Positions 43,212 through 53,192 of a stretch of 64,000 nucleotides of DNA are shown piece after piece. The stretch spans positions 1 to 64,000 of the forward strand of contig CALQIT020000003.1 of assembly GCA_943330705.2 (NCBI GenBank), in the 5' to 3' direction. The notes beneath the pieces were generated by a model, which did not search any database, had not been told where the DNA came from, and worked only from the letters and a program-made list of their open reading frames with translations. How positions within the stretch are numbered: the first letter of the stretch is position 1; each line of letters starts with the position of its first letter. Source of the stretch: Streptomyces griseus. Its GTDB lineage: Bacteria; Bdellovibrionota; Bdellovibrionia; Bdellovibrionales; Bdellovibrionaceae. A program made the translations under genes and the position numbers.

Positions 43212-43253
43212 ACCTGTGATTTTCAACCTGTGATTTGCAATCTGTGATTTGTA
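43212..43253. repeat. three near-identical 14-bp tandem units
   Basis: ACCTGTGATTTTCA, ACCTGTGATTTGCA and ATCTGTGATTTGTA follow one another in the space between the convergent GcvH-like and pstB genes. They differ at one to three positions. A partial fourth unit may precede. Their role is unknown; replication slippage is the simplest origin. Confidence 0.8.
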
Positions 43254-43265
43254 AAAGAGGATCCC

Positions 43266-44054
43266 TTAACCAAAGCGGCCCGTTATATAGTTTTCGGTGC
43301 GCTGATCTGTCGGGGTTGTAAAAACCTTTTCTGTGGCTCCAAACTCAATGAGATCACCCAAATACATAAAGGCTGTATAGTCAGATGCTCGTCCTGCCTG
43401 ATGCAGATTGTGGGTTACAATCACAATGGTTACAGTTTTTTTCAGCTCAACAATAAGGTCTTCAATATGGCCGGTTGATACTGGATCCAATGCCGAAGTT
43501 GGCTCGTCAAGAAGCAGAATTTCAGGTTCAGTTACAAGGGCTCTGGCGATACAAAGTCGTTGCTGCTGACCGCCGGAAAGTGCCAATGCCGAGCTATGAA
43601 TTCGATCTTTGACTTCCTGAAACAATCCCGCCTGTTCGAGGGCCTTTTCAACTCGGTCGTCAATAAAACTTTTTTTACGTATTCCACGGACTCGCAATCC
43701 GTAAGCAACATTTTCAAAAATCGATTTCGGAAAAGGATTTGGTTTTTGAAAAACCATTCCGATTCGCATTCTGACTTCAATTGGATCGATATCCTTTGCC
43801 AAAATATTACGATCTTCAGGAAAAAGTCGAATCTCCCCCTGATAATTAGCATTTTGATACAGATCATGCATCCTATTGAAACAGCGTAAAAGCGTTGTCT
43901 TGCCGCAGCCAGAAGGACCAATTAGGGCCGTTATTTTCGAGTCATAAATTGGCATATTGATCGAGTTCAAAACCTTTTTCTCTCCGTAAGAAAAATGCAG
44001 ATCCTTGATGTTTGCTCGGATCGCCAAATTATTTGCAGAATCAGAGGTTACCAT
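43266..44054 (-). CDS. pstB: phosphate ABC transporter ATP-binding protein
   Basis: A 262-residue ABC ATPase. Walker A is GPSGCGKTT, the signature is [15 protein letters not shown] and Walker B is [13 protein letters not shown], with the H-loop His in VIVTHN. The segments [26 protein letters not shown] and [22 protein letters not shown] are diagnostic for PstB. It powers high-affinity phosphate uptake with PstA and PstC. The start overlaps the end of pstA by 7 bp. No phoU or phoBR genes follow in the window, so regulation by phosphate must involve genes elsewhere. Confidence 0.97.
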   Translation of the reverse strand: MVTSDSANNLAIRANIKDLHFSYGEKKVLNSINMPIYDSKITALIGPSGCGKTTLLRCFNRMHDLYQNANYQGEIRLFPEDRNILAKDIDPIEVRMRIGMVFQKPNPFPKSIFENVAYGLRVRGIRKKSFIDDRVEKALEQAGLFQEVKDRIHSSALALSGGQQQRLCIARALVTEPEILLLDEPTSALDPVSTGHIEDLIVELKKTVTIVIVTHNLHQAGRASDYTAFMYLGDLIEFGATEKVFTTPTDQRTENYITGRFG

Positions 44055-44971
44055 CTGGTCTTCTTCCTAAAACGATATCGTAGATAAATTGCCAAGCTAT
44101 TCATTGTCAGGGTCAACAGTAAAAGAATTATCCCAGTTGCCGCTGCGTTTATATGAAATTCGGATTGTGGGCGCGAAATCCAATTGAACATCTGTATCGG
44201 CAGCACCGTGAAATCGCTTTTTAGCCATGCGAAACTTAAAAAAGGAGGCTCGGAAATAATCGGCGAGTCCGGAAGAAAAGCGATAAACGTGAGGGCGCCG
44301 ACGGTGATTAAGGGTGCTGTCTCTCCGACCGCCCTAGATAAAGCCATGATAACGCCGGTCAGAATTCCGCCAGTTGAATAGGGCAGAAGATGGTGCCAAC
44401 AAATTTGCCACTTGGTGGCGCCAAGAGCTGCGGCGGCCTCGCGAATGGATCCAGGAATGGCCCGCAAGGATTCCCTTGTGGTAACAATAATAATAGGCAG
44501 AACCAAAAGACCCAAGGTCAACCCGGCGGTTAAAACACTATGTCCAAGATTGAAGCGATAGATAAAAATTCCAAGTGCCATCAGGCCAAAAATTATCGAT
44601 GGTATGGCCGCCAAATTTATGATGTTGAGCTCGATAAAGGCAGTGATAAAATTTTTCCGAGAATACTCCTCAAGATAAACACCAGCGGCAATGCCCAACG
44701 GGATCGCACTAAGGGCGGTTGTTAGCATGACATATAAAGAACCCACCCACGCCGATAAAATCCCTGCTTTATCGGCAAATCTCGAGGGAAAACTGCTTAA
44801 GAACTGCGCGTTGATTCGAGGTACACCGGTGATTGCCAAATCAGTAACTAAAATAAGCAAGGTCAGTAAAATAAAAGCAAGACTCAACCAACCAAGGATC
44901 ACAAAAATTAGATCGCTATTGCGCTTTCTTTGAATATCCTTAGGAGTCGTAACCAATTCAGCCGACCTCAA
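44048..44971 (-). CDS. pstA: phosphate ABC transporter permease PstA
   Basis: The 307-residue permease has six membrane helices and the cytoplasmic EAA loop seen as [21 protein letters not shown], which couples to Pst[34 protein letters not shown] is a conserved PstA block. A periplasmic stretch near [13 protein letters not shown] is typical in position. It overlaps pstC by 4 bp and pstB by 7 bp, so the whole transporter is translationally coupled. Confidence 0.96.
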   Translation of the reverse strand: MRSAELVTTPKDIQRKRNSDLIFVILGWLSLAFILLTLLILVTDLAITGVPRINAQFLSSFPSRFADKAGILSAWVGSLYVMLTTALSAIPLGIAAGVYLEEYSRKNFITAFIELNIINLAAIPSIIFGLMALGIFIYRFNLGHSVLTAGLTLGLLVLPIIIVTTRESLRAIPGSIREAAAALGATKWQICWHHLLPYSTGGILTGVIMALSRAVGETAPLITVGALTFIAFLPDSPIISEPPFLSFAWLKSDFTVLPIQMFNWISRPQSEFHINAAATGIILLLLTLTMNSLAIYLRYRFRKKTRW

Positions 44972-45915
44972 TCGTAGGCCTCTCTGAATTTTCTACGCAA
45001 CCAAAAAGCTAGAATATTAAAAAGCAAAGTCATACAGAAAAGAGTCAATCCAGCGACATAGATAGTTTGGTAACCGATCGAACCATGGGGTAAGTCACCC
45101 ATGCTGACCTGAACAATGTATGCGGTTAAAGTTTCTGCCGGTTGTAAAGGATTAAGTGTCAGATTGGGTTGCATACCAGCGGCGATCGAAACAACCATAG
45201 TTTCGCCCAAGGCTCGAGAAATTGCTAAGATGTAGGCGGATGTAATTCCAGAAAACGCAGCGGGAATAACGACAAAAAATCCAGTTTCCAATCGCGAAGC
45301 CCCAAGTGCAAACGAGGCTTCCCTGAGATGCGATGGGACACCCCTCATGGCGTCTTCGGCCAAAGAGCTAACATAGGGGATAATCATGACTCCCATAACC
45401 AATCCGGCAGAAAGAACATTAAATCCCGAAGTATCCGGAAAAATTTTTTGAATTATCGGGGATACAAATAGCAAAGCAAAATACCCATAAACCACTGTCG
45501 GAACGGCAGCCAATAGCTCTAGCAATGGCTTGAGTACTTCGCGCTTTGCCATTGAAAGGTATTCGCTCAAATAGACAGCTACAATCGTTCCCAGTGGAAT
45601 TGCTAAAATAAGTGCAACCGAGGTCGCCAGTAAGGTTCCTGAAACCAATGGCAAAATGCCGTATTTTGCATCCGAAAATAAAGGTGTCCACTGGGTGGAA
45701 GTTAAAAATTCCTTCAGCGAAACTTTAGCAAAAAAAGGTAGGGATTCGGATACCAAAACGTAAAGAATGCCGACGGTAACTAAAACAGAGGATGCGGCCG
45801 CCAAAAAAAGAAGGGCCTCAATGATAAACTCCTGTAAACGGCGAATCCGGCGAACCGGGTGGTTGGCGGACGTAAAAAGGGCAATTTTGCTGACTTTAGC
45901 TGCTTTTACACCCAA
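44968..45915 (-). CDS. pstC: phosphate ABC transporter permease PstC
   Basis: The 315-residue permease has six membrane helices, the block VAVYLSEYLSMAKREVLKPLLELLAAVPTVVYGYFAL and the EAA loop LREASFALGASRLETGFFVVIPAAFSGI. The periplasmic loop FLTSTQWTPLFSDAKYGILPLVSGTL is characteristic of PstC. The start is TTG at 45915, directly after the pstS stop. With PstA it forms the membrane channel of the high-affinity phosphate system. Confidence 0.96.
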   Translation of the reverse strand: MGVKAAKVSKIALFTSANHPVRRIRRLQEFIIEALLFLAAASSVLVTVGILYVLVSESLPFFAKVSLKEFLTSTQWTPLFSDAKYGILPLVSGTLLATSVALILAIPLGTIVAVYLSEYLSMAKREVLKPLLELLAAVPTVVYGYFALLFVSPIIQKIFPDTSGFNVLSAGLVMGVMIIPYVSSLAEDAMRGVPSHLREASFALGASRLETGFFVVIPAAFSGITSAYILAISRALGETMVVSIAAGMQPNLTLNPLQPAETLTAYIVQVSMGDLPHGSIGYQTIYVAGLTLFCMTLLFNILAFWLRRKFREAYD

Positions 45916-46971
45916 CTAAAATTTGCCTTCTCTTTTCATTAGGTCCTCAATTTTCATTCCCACTTCAGAGTGCCCCTGGAATACGGTACCATTTTTCCCT
46001 TTTTTGAAATGCTCTATAGCCATGCTATAAACTTTTTCAGGAAGAGCTACATATTTGACTTGCTCTACCAGCTTGGCAGCATTGCTAAGATAGAACTCAG
46101 TAAACTTTTTAACTTCAGGGCGCTTTGCAGAGGTCTCAGAAATATAGATAAACAGCGGACGAGAAAATGGCTGATATGTTCCATTTTCAACCACCTCTTT
46201 GCTTGGTAGAACTCCAATTTTTGTTGTTGGATTAACCACTAAAAGGGCTCTAATTTTTGCTTTGTTTTCGCCATAATAGGACATCGGGATATATCCCAAA
46301 GAATTTTTCTCAGAAGAAATTCCTTGGATCAAAGTGTTGTCATCTTCGCTGGCCGTGTAGTCACCTCGGCTTGATTTCGCTTTGCCGACAACAGCTTCTG
46401 TAAAGTAATCAAAGGTTCCGGAATCAGATCCAGCGCCAAAAAGTTTAATTGGGGCATCTGGCCACTTTGGATTCACTTGATTCCATTTAGTAATTTTCCC
46501 TTGGGCCTCTGGTTCCCAGATCTTTTTCAGTTCAGCAATTGTTATTTCCTTCAACCATGTATTACTTCGGTGCACTGCCAAGACAATAGCATCGAAGCCG
46601 ACGGGCAATTCAAAAAACTTTATACCGGCTGCTTTGCAGGCATCAATTTCAGATTGTTGAATCGGACGTGAAGCATTCTGAAGATCGGTTTCGCCACGGC
46701 AGAATTTCTTAAAGCCGCCACCGGTTCCAGAAATTCCAACAATTACTTTTGTCTTTTCAGAATCAACTTTTTGAAACTCTTCGGCCACGGCCTCGGTAAT
46801 TGGATAAACCGTGCTACTGCCGTCAATCCGAATCAATTTACTATCAACAGCAAAAGCCTTTGAGCACAGTAAAAGGGCAATCAAAGCGAAGATTGAGGTC
46901 AGAAGCATATTGAAGTCAAAATATCGTGAAATTTCGCTATGTTGTCGATAGGAAGTCTTAGACTTAGGCAT
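45916..46971 (-). CDS. pstS: phosphate-binding periplasmic protein PstS
   Basis: A 351-residue binding protein. ATG at 46971 has GGAG 6 nt upstream, giving an unusually long n-region (about 21 residues) before the hydrophobic core [13 protein letters not shown] and the cleavage site SKAFA. The mature part shows [19 protein letters not shown], the phosphate loop [24 protein letters not shown] and [10 protein letters not shown]. First gene of the pstSCAB operon. A Pho box could not be found with confidence in the 180 bp upstream. The alternative internal ATG at 46908 would give a standard signal peptide but no ribosome site. Confidence 0.95.
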   Translation of the reverse strand: MPKSKTSYRQHSEISRYFDFNMLLTSIFALIALLLCSKAFAVDSKLIRIDGSSTVYPITEAVAEEFQKVDSEKTKVIVGISGTGGGFKKFCRGETDLQNASRPIQQSEIDACKAAGIKFFELPVGFDAIVLAVHRSNTWLKEITIAELKKIWEPEAQGKITKWNQVNPKWPDAPIKLFGAGSDSGTFDYFTEAVVGKAKSSRGDYTASEDDNTLIQGISSEKNSLGYIPMSYYGENKAKIRALLVVNPTTKIGVLPSKEVVENGTYQPFSRPLFIYISETSAKRPEVKKFTEFYLSNAAKLVEQVKYVALPEKVYSMAIEHFKKGKNGTVFQGHSEVGMKIEDLMKREGKF

Positions 46972-47162
46972 AACGGGCTCCTTTTATTAAAATTGCTAGT
47001 GCTTTGGTGTTAGCGCAGCCACTGATTTCGGTCATGTCAGGGTTTCTTCAGGAATCTTCAGACTGCTGCTAGGAGCGTTGTAGGCCACAGGGCCAAGACT
47101 ATGAATTATTTCCAGGTATTACATAGGAACCTGGACTGATCTAGGCGGGGTTTTTGGGCTAT

Positions 47163-47180
47163 GCTCTTACATGTAGGAGC
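47163..47180 (+). repeat. near-palindrome covering the ribosome site of the following gene
   Basis: GCTCTTACA and TGTAGGAGC pair along all nine positions with one G-T wobble. The AGGAG ribosome site of the methyltransferase-like gene (47175-47179) is the right arm, and CTTTTTG follows. In RNA the fold would hide the ribosome site, or act as a weak terminator for a leader transcript. Confidence 0.45.
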
Positions 47181-47189
47181 CTTTTTGTT

Positions 47190-47984
47190 ATGATCCGGGA
47201 ATGGATTGAGTACCTGTCGACCGACGCATCACCCCTGGCCCGCCAGTTTAAGCTGGTCCAGCAAAGTATTGCTATTAAAGAGCGCTATTTACGCTGCGAA
47301 ACGAGCTGGTCTGCACACCTAAACCACTGTCATAATTTTATTCAAGCCGAGATCTACGCAACTAAAGCAAAATCCGTAGCTATTTTAGGCAGTGGGCATT
47401 TATTAGAGACCCCAATAAGTCTATTTGAATCCTTTGAGAGAATAGACCTCTATGACTTTGTATTTCCAAACTCGATACGCAAGATCGCCCGCTTAGACCC
47501 ACGGATTCGGCTCTTTGAAGCAGATTTATCAGGGGTGTTACAAGAACTTAAAACAAGTTTGCGGCTCTCGTTATCCGGCTTGTCTGGGTTGCCCGGCTTG
47601 CCGATCCCACAACCTTTTAAACTTTCATTTCAGCCAGATTTGCTGGTTTCCGCCAACATTTTGTCGCAATTGCCAATTCATCCAGTTAGTTATTTGATGA
47701 AAAAATATCCGCTTCGCTACACTGAACAGGAGCTTGTGGATTTTATCACAAATCTGTTGAAATCACATTTGGCGACAGTCCATCAGCACGGACAGGGATT
47801 TCTGATCTCTGACTTTAAAAAAATCACCACCGACTATAATACACAAACTAGTGAGTCCGATCCAACCCTGATGGGTCTTGAGCCCCTAGCCCATGCCAAG
47901 ATCTGGGATTGGCAAATTATCCCACGCGGGGAAATTGAAAACCGAACTAGCACTTGTTTAAAAGTTCTAGCCACAAGACTCTAG
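47190..47984 (+). CDS. possible SAM-binding (methyltransferase-fold) protein
   Basis: About 264 residues. The segment AKSVAILGSGHLLETPISLF, followed by RIDLYDFVFPNSIRKIARLDPRIRLFEADLSG, is the pattern of a Rossmann-type methyltransferase (motif I glycine loop, then an acidic residue at the end of strand 2 and a D-x-S strand). QPDLLVSANILSQLPIHP resembles motif IV. A short Gly-Leu-Pro repeat (GLSGLPGLPIP) sits in a loop. The family is not recognised and the substrate is unknown. ATG 47190 has AGGAG 10 nt upstream; the gene stands alone between pstS (divergent) and the transglutaminase operon (convergent). Confidence 0.6.
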   Translation: MIREWIEYLSTDASPLARQFKLVQQSIAIKERYLRCETSWSAHLNHCHNFIQAEIYATKAKSVAILGSGHLLETPISLFESFERIDLYDFVFPNSIRKIARLDPRIRLFEADLSGVLQELKTSLRLSLSGLSGLPGLPIPQPFKLSFQPDLLVSANILSQLPIHPVSYLMKKYPLRYTEQELVDFITNLLKSHLATVHQHGQGFLISDFKKITTDYNTQTSESDPTLMGLEPLAHAKIWDWQIIPRGEIENRTSTCLKVLATRL

Positions 47985-47994
47985 CGACAACATT

Positions 47995-49971
47995 CTAGAT
48001 AGGTCCCGCTTCAAGGGAACGAATTGCCTTTTTTGCTTCGCTAAGGCCAAATTTGTGTCGATGACTTTGGTCTAGTTCAGTGGTACTCTTACCAAACCGA
48101 TCTGCCAGATAGAAGTTAACAATTTGATCTGTCCTAATTTCGCAGTTGGGATATTTATCAACAATCTTTTTTCTAAAGATCAGCGGCGAATCCCATGGAT
48201 TCTTAGAAATCCCATTTTTTTGCGACCAGGAAATTAATCTTAAATAAATCTTCTGAGACTCAGTCAATTTGCCCCTTGAATTTGATAGTCGAAAAAAAAC
48301 CAAACTAAATAAAGTTGCAAATAGAATAGCGACGATAAAAAGAACGCTTTTTGGAAATTTCAGGCTTAGAAATATTTCTCGCTGTTTATTCAGATCAAAA
48401 TCAAGCAGAAATTGCGTCCACATAAAGTTCAAGGATTCAGCAAATAGGGTGACTTTATCCCAGTATATTTCAAGCCGAGATACAAGACTCTTGCGAAGGG
48501 CATTGATATCTTTTGCGCCAGCAAGGTCTGCAGGTAGCGAGAAAAAAATGTCGGCGCCCAACTCGATCCGCAAAGGTGAAACCTCATTGACCAGATCAAG
48601 AGTTTCCCAAAACCCATTATCGTTAACGTATTCAATCCAAGCATGTGCATCTTTCTGCGTGACCTTCCAAAAACCACCATACTCATTCCAGACACCACCT
48701 TGATAACCAATTACCAGTCGGGTTGGAACTCCCATATTCCGTAATAGAACCCCGCCACTGGCTGCAAAATGTTCACAAAAACCTTTCTTCCCCTTAAAGA
48801 GAAATTCGTCCAGTGTTTTCGAATCAGTCCCGGGCTTTAAGGTGTAGTGAAAACTATTTTCTGCAAAAAAGAGTTTCAAATTTTTTACTTTTTCCTGAGT
48901 GGTCAAATTTCTTCCAGATAGCCGATTGACCAAGACTTGGAATTTATTGCTTACTGCGGTGGAGGATAGAAATGGCGCAATATCTAAAGGTAAATATTTT
49001 TTGCCACTGCTGACTGTGCCGGTGTAACTCAGGCGCTCGCGAATAACTCCCTCCCGAGTCCGAAAAAGTCCATCAGGTCTTTGATAGACTTCCATGCTTT
49101 CGCTGAGGACGCGGGTGGTTCTTCGCTGAGTAGGCACTTGAGTGCTTTGGTTTGGCTCGAGTGTGATACGATAATTGAATTCTGATCCAGATGGGCTGCC
49201 CCGATCTGCGTGTGTTTTTAATAGACTCCAATTCAAACCATCAGATTGATCCAATATGAGGGTTGCCCAGTAAAGTTCGTCTGGTCGTAAAAGTTCTTTA
49301 GCGACCTCGACCCGCATCACAAGTTCGTTAGAAAGGGCAAGTTCAGTTACAGATCCGGGGTTGACGACATCGGAAAGGCCAGAGGAAGCTGAACCTGCCC
49401 CTGTATTAAAAGAGAACGAAGTTGCTTGGCGCGGGAAAAAAATAAAAAGAATTGCTGCAAATGGTAAAGATAAAAGAGTGGTCTGTAGTGTGACTCGGTA
49501 TTGCCAATTGCGACGCCACGGTTTTTCGTCCCAACCAAGAAGTCCACACATCAATAGAAAAAAGGAAACAAAGCCTGGAATAACGATGTAAATTTCGAAA
49601 TAGAATACAAAGTTCACTCCAATGATCGCCAATCCCAACAGAATAAGGAAGGCCATATCGCTTTCCTCCCGAAGTTCTAAAATTTTCAAGGCCGTTAGAA
49701 CAACCAAAATGGCAGTTATCGGGTCTTCTGAAACCAACAATCCGTAATAAAGTCTTACAATAACCACCAACAAAATTGCGGCAACGTTTATCAGCCAACG
49801 CTTCGGCTGAGCCAACTGAAATCGGTCAATTGCAAATCGCCATGCAATCAGTATAGCAACTGCAAACTGGGCAAAAAATGGAAGCTTTACTAAAACGGCA
49901 GCTAGTGAAAAAAAAAAGCCAGTGTATAAAAAAGAATTATTAAAAAATCCAACTCGGTCTTTCGCAATCAT
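47995..49971 (-). CDS. tgpA: TgpA-type transglutaminase-like membrane protein
   Basis: A protein of 658 residues. The N-terminal 190 residues hold about six membrane helices (DUF3488-like), then a periplasmic transglutaminase-like domain with the catalytic triad Cys (KGFCEHFAASGGVLLRNMGVPTRLVIGY), His (TQKDAHAWIEY) and Asp (ETLD), then another membrane helix near 540-560 and a C-terminal DUF4129-like cytoplasmic tail. This is the full TgpA layout. The gene overlaps DUF58 by 4 bp. Members are found with MoxR and DUF58 proteins and may be proteases or cross-linking enzymes acting in the envelope. Confidence 0.92.
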   Translation of the reverse strand: MIAKDRVGFFNNSFLYTGFFFSLAAVLVKLPFFAQFAVAILIAWRFAIDRFQLAQPKRWLINVAAILLVVIVRLYYGLLVSEDPITAILVVLTALKILELREESDMAFLILLGLAIIGVNFVFYFEIYIVIPGFVSFFLLMCGLLGWDEKPWRRNWQYRVTLQTTLLSLPFAAILFIFFPRQATSFSFNTGAGSASSGLSDVVNPGSVTELALSNELVMRVEVAKELLRPDELYWATLILDQSDGLNWSLLKTHADRGSPSGSEFNYRITLEPNQSTQVPTQRRTTRVLSESMEVYQRPDGLFRTREGVIRERLSYTGTVSSGKKYLPLDIAPFLSSTAVSNKFQVLVNRLSGRNLTTQEKVKNLKLFFAENSFHYTLKPGTDSKTLDEFLFKGKKGFCEHFAASGGVLLRNMGVPTRLVIGYQGGVWNEYGGFWKVTQKDAHAWIEYVNDNGFWETLDLVNEVSPLRIELGADIFFSLPADLAGAKDINALRKSLVSRLEIYWDKVTLFAESLNFMWTQFLLDFDLNKQREIFLSLKFPKSVLFIVAILFATLFSLVFFRLSNSRGKLTESQKIYLRLISWSQKNGISKNPWDSPLIFRKKIVDKYPNCEIRTDQIVNFYLADRFGKSTTELDQSHRHKFGLSEAKKAIRSLEAGPI

Positions 49972-50918
49972 ACTTCATCCGATTGGAAAGCCGCTAGTTT
50001 TGTCCAGCAAAGATCTCCGTGGGCTGAGCCCTGGCCCCATCCTGACTGCCATAAGCCAATTTCAAGGCGAAATTCACGGTTGGATTGGGTTGCGCGATCA
50101 ACCCATAGACTCATTTGAGATATTCGCTCTTCAACATCATGAATGAATTCGGTTTGCTGCCATCGCAAGTCGATTGGACCATGGTCCCCGCCATCAAACT
50201 GCTGAACCATCAACTGACCCGTTCGCGCTTTTACCTTCCAATCAATGCGGCGAAATGAAATAGAAGAATTCCAAGGTTGGTGTCCGATAAAGTCTTCTAC
50301 GGGACCCTTTCCTTTTTCTTTGCCATCCTCAATAGTGCCCAAATTTCCAAGAGGCAGATCAGGCAGTCCTTTTTTTGCTGGGTAAACGACAAATTTTCCA
50401 TCGGAGGTTGCGAACTTCCAGCAATTGAAAAATCCAAACGGATAACGACTGCGAATAAAAACATTTGGAATTGGGTAAATCCCACGCTTAAAATCCGGAA
50501 GTAAGATCTGGACGTTAGCTGTCGATGTTGGTTCGATCTCGTCAATTCCCGACCTCCGATTAGAATGGATAAACGCTTCAAGACCTCGGGTCGATATTCT
50601 ATTTCTACTTTGAATATGCAAATTTAAAAAGCCTGGTCGGTCCGCAAAATACGAAAGAACAGAAGTACTTTGTATCGACAACTGATGGATATTTCGGTTG
50701 CTCAGTGCCATTGCTGTTACGAAAAAACTGAAAGCAATAAATACGTAAAGATAGACAAGATTATTCTGATAGACGTAGGCCATCCCTAAAAATACAAAAC
50801 AGAAAATGCCAACATACATTCCTAAACGGGTCGGAATTATATATGTCCGCTGGGCGCGTCCGAATTTATAAAGTCGGTCAGAGCGGAACCGGTACCATTT
50901 TAATAAGCTTTTCAGCAA
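49968..50918 (-). CDS. DUF58 domain protein
   Basis: A 316-residue protein with two N-terminal hydrophobic segments (about 32-66) and the DUF58 core, recognised by FPFGFFNCWKF, VYPAKKGLPDLP and FIGHQPWNSSISFRRIDWKVKARTGQLMVQQFDGG, which corresponds to the family's R-x-Y-x-x-GD-x-x-R-x-I-x-W-x-x-xAR block. The start TTG at 50918 overlaps moxR by 41 bp; a shorter start cannot be excluded. DUF58 proteins are vWA-like partners of MoxR ATPases. Confidence 0.88.
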   Translation of the reverse strand: MLKSLLKWYRFRSDRLYKFGRAQRTYIIPTRLGMYVGIFCFVFLGMAYVYQNNLVYLYVFIAFSFFVTAMALSNRNIHQLSIQSTSVLSYFADRPGFLNLHIQSRNRISTRGLEAFIHSNRRSGIDEIEPTSTANVQILLPDFKRGIYPIPNVFIRSRYPFGFFNCWKFATSDGKFVVYPAKKGLPDLPLGNLGTIEDGKEKGKGPVEDFIGHQPWNSSISFRRIDWKVKARTGQLMVQQFDGGDHGPIDLRWQQTEFIHDVEERISQMSLWVDRATQSNREFRLEIGLWQSGWGQGSAHGDLCWTKLAAFQSDEV

Positions 50919-51792
50919 CGGATTTGCCTTTCCTTATTCCTTGAAGGCCACAAAGTCGATGGCCCATTACCGCAACCCCAACAGCCTGAACATCATCTGG
51001 AGTTGCAAAACTTCTATTGTTTAAAAAGGCATAGGCCTTCGCGGCCCTGCCAATGGAAATGCCAGCGCGGGTCGATAGCGGATGAAACTCAGCCGAGTGT
51101 TTTCGGCTCACTTCCATCAGATCGCTGATATACCTAGCTAAAACTTTTGAAACCTCGACCTTTTCAGATTCCCTTTGTAGCAAAATAAACTCGTTGACCG
51201 TCAGTGACGGTTTCAACGCATCTATTTCTTTTCGCGGGTTGAATCCTTGAATCAAACTCATTTCGGATTCCTTGCTGGCAAAGTTCAACTCTAAGCTCAT
51301 CATAAAACGGTCCAATTGACTTTCCGGCAATGGAAACGTCCCTACCTGCTGCGACGGGTTTTGCGTCGCAATCACGAAAAAAGGAACGGGTAGCTTTTTA
51401 CTTTTTCCGTCGACAGCAACCTCCCCTTCTTCCATCGCTTGCAAAAGTGCGCTTTGAGTTCTTGGGTTTGCGCGGTTTAGCTCATCTGCCAACACGAGCT
51501 GTGCAAATAATGGCCCCTGGTGAAACTGAAAGCTTCGATTTTGCTCGTCATAAATTGTATTACCAATAATATCCGCTGGTAGCAGATCGCTGGTAAATTG
51601 CAGCCGGGAAAATTCAAGGCCCAATAGCTTTCCCATAACCTGCACCATGGTCGTCTTGCCAACCCCTGGAAGATCCTCAATCAGCAGGTGCCCTTGTGCC
51701 AGCAGACAAGTTAGCCCAAGCTTTACCTCTTGTTGTTTATCCAGAATAAGTCTATTTGCCGTCTCTAGAACATGTTCAAGTTGGTTTGCCAT
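50878..51792 (-). CDS. MoxR-family AAA+ ATPase
   Basis: A 304-residue chaperone-like ATPase with Walker A LIEDLPGVGKTTM (about 36-48), FSRLQFTSDLLPADIIG, Walker B LVLADELNRANPRTQSALLQAMEE, sensor 1 FFVIATQNPSQQVGTFPLPESQLDRFM and the lid with LSTRAGISIGRAAKAYAFL. MoxR proteins act with DUF58/vWA partners on assembly or activation of envelope complexes. It is the first gene of moxR-DUF58-tgpA. The substrate is unknown. Confidence 0.95.
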   Translation of the reverse strand: MANQLEHVLETANRLILDKQQEVKLGLTCLLAQGHLLIEDLPGVGKTTMVQVMGKLLGLEFSRLQFTSDLLPADIIGNTIYDEQNRSFQFHQGPLFAQLVLADELNRANPRTQSALLQAMEEGEVAVDGKSKKLPVPFFVIATQNPSQQVGTFPLPESQLDRFMMSLELNFASKESEMSLIQGFNPRKEIDALKPSLTVNEFILLQRESEKVEVSKVLARYISDLMEVSRKHSAEFHPLSTRAGISIGRAAKAYAFLNNRSFATPDDVQAVGVAVMGHRLCGLQGIRKGKSVAEKLIKMVPVPL

Positions 51793-51995
51793 ATTCTTAA
51801 TAGAATTTAGTTTGGTCGTTTTCCAGTCAAACCTTGCTTTCGCCTACTTTAAATCCTGGATGTAGGTCTGTCGCAAATTAAGACTCAGTACAAGCTTGTT
51901 GCAAGCTTGCCCAAGCCATTCATGTTATTGAAAATACTGCCGATGGGTTATGGCTACAAGTTCTCGAATTCACCATTTCAAATGGAGTGACTTTT

Positions 51996-53192
51996 ATGAA
52001 AACGTTTCAATTTCAGTATCAAGCAAAAAAAGGTTGGATCAATCGCCCTGACCCTAAGACGACAGACTCAGAAAAAACATTAATTCTTGCCTTCTGCGCG
52101 CCTGTATTTAGGGACAATCCGGAAGTTCTCTCTGAATTGAAATCGGCATTTCCAAAATCTAAGGTCGTCGGTTGTTCAACCTCCGGAGAAATTTTTGGCA
52201 GTGAAGTCTTTGACTTTTCCATCTCTTGCACGGCAATTTGTTTCGAGGACGCCCATTTAAAAATTGCCTTTACAAGTTTGCAAAGTTCTTCTCAGTCGTT
52301 TGAGGTCGGAAAAAATTTAGCGCAAAGTCTTAAAGCGCCGGATTTAAAGGGCATTATTATACTCTCAGACGGACTTGCCGCCAATGGCAGCGCTTTAGCC
52401 GAAGGGGTCAATTCGCAAATTGATACTTCACAAACCTCGGTTTCGGGTGGACTTGCTGGGGATGGTAGCAAATTTGAAAGCACCTGGATTTTCAATGACG
52501 AAAAAATCTGCAGCCAAAGTGCTTTAGCTATTGGACTTTATGGGGCAAATTTATTCATTTCCAGTGCTTCAAAAGGTGGCTGGGATATCTTTGGACCCGA
52601 GCGTCTGGTCACACGAAGTACCGATAACGTCGTTTATGAAATTGACGGGCGCCCTGCTCTTGATCTTTACAAAGAATATTTAGGAGACAAAGCAAAGGAT
52701 CTTCCAGCTTCGGGACTACTATTTCCAATTCAAATTCGTGCTAACTCGAATGTTGAAAAAAGATTGGTTCGGACGATTCTTTCAGTAAACGAGGAGTCCA
52801 AGGCACTTAATTTTGCAGGCAATGTTCCCCAGGGCTACCTGGTCCAGCTGATGCGCGCAAACTTTGACCGGGTTATCGATGGCGCCTCTGACGCTGCAGA
52901 CGTGGTTAAGAAAAGACTTACAACAGAATTTGGCGCCGAAGCCTTAGAAACCAATTCTGTCTGCCTTGCCATTAGCTGCGTCGGCCGTAGACTTGTCCTT
53001 GGTGCTCGATCTGAAGAAGAGATCGAAGCGCTAGCAATTGGACTTGGCAAAAACACAGCAGTCATCGGATTTTATTCATACGGTGAGCTTGCCCCGTCAA
53101 TTCAAGGTTCACCATGTGATCTTCACAATCAATCAATGACCCTGATGAATATTTACGAAGCAAGCGCAAGTAAAAGAGTGCGAGTTGCTTAG
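51996..53192 (+). CDS. FIST-domain sensory protein (FIST_N plus FIST_C)
   Basis: About 398 residues without membrane segments. The N-terminal FIST domain shows TLILAFCAPVFRDNPEVLSELKSAFPKSKVVGCSTSGEIFG and VSGGLAGDGSKFESTWIF; the C-terminal domain shows YEIDGRPALDLYKEYLGD and a final segment VIGFYSYGELAPS with the typical GFYSYGE(I/L)xP. FIST proteins are thought to bind small ligands such as amino acids and to feed signal transduction. ATG 51996 has GGAG 8 nt upstream. The stop is immediately followed by the ATG of a histidine kinase, so the two form a sensor unit. Confidence 0.93.
   Translation: MKTFQFQYQAKKGWINRPDPKTTDSEKTLILAFCAPVFRDNPEVLSELKSAFPKSKVVGCSTSGEIFGSEVFDFSISCTAICFEDAHLKIAFTSLQSSSQSFEVGKNLAQSLKAPDLKGIIILSDGLAANGSALAEGVNSQIDTSQTSVSGGLAGDGSKFESTWIFNDEKICSQSALAIGLYGANLFISSASKGGWDIFGPERLVTRSTDNVVYEIDGRPALDLYKEYLGDKAKDLPASGLLFPIQIRANSNVEKRLVRTILSVNEESKALNFAGNVPQGYLVQLMRANFDRVIDGASDAADVVKKRLTTEFGAEALETNSVCLAISCVGRRLVLGARSEEEIEALAIGLGKNTAVIGFYSYGELAPSIQGSPCDLHNQSMTLMNIYEASASKRVRVA

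Noticed and set aside
46972-47150. Possible Pho box upstream of pstS
   Set aside because: Only isolated CTGACAT-like strings were seen, without the second half at an 11-bp spacing.
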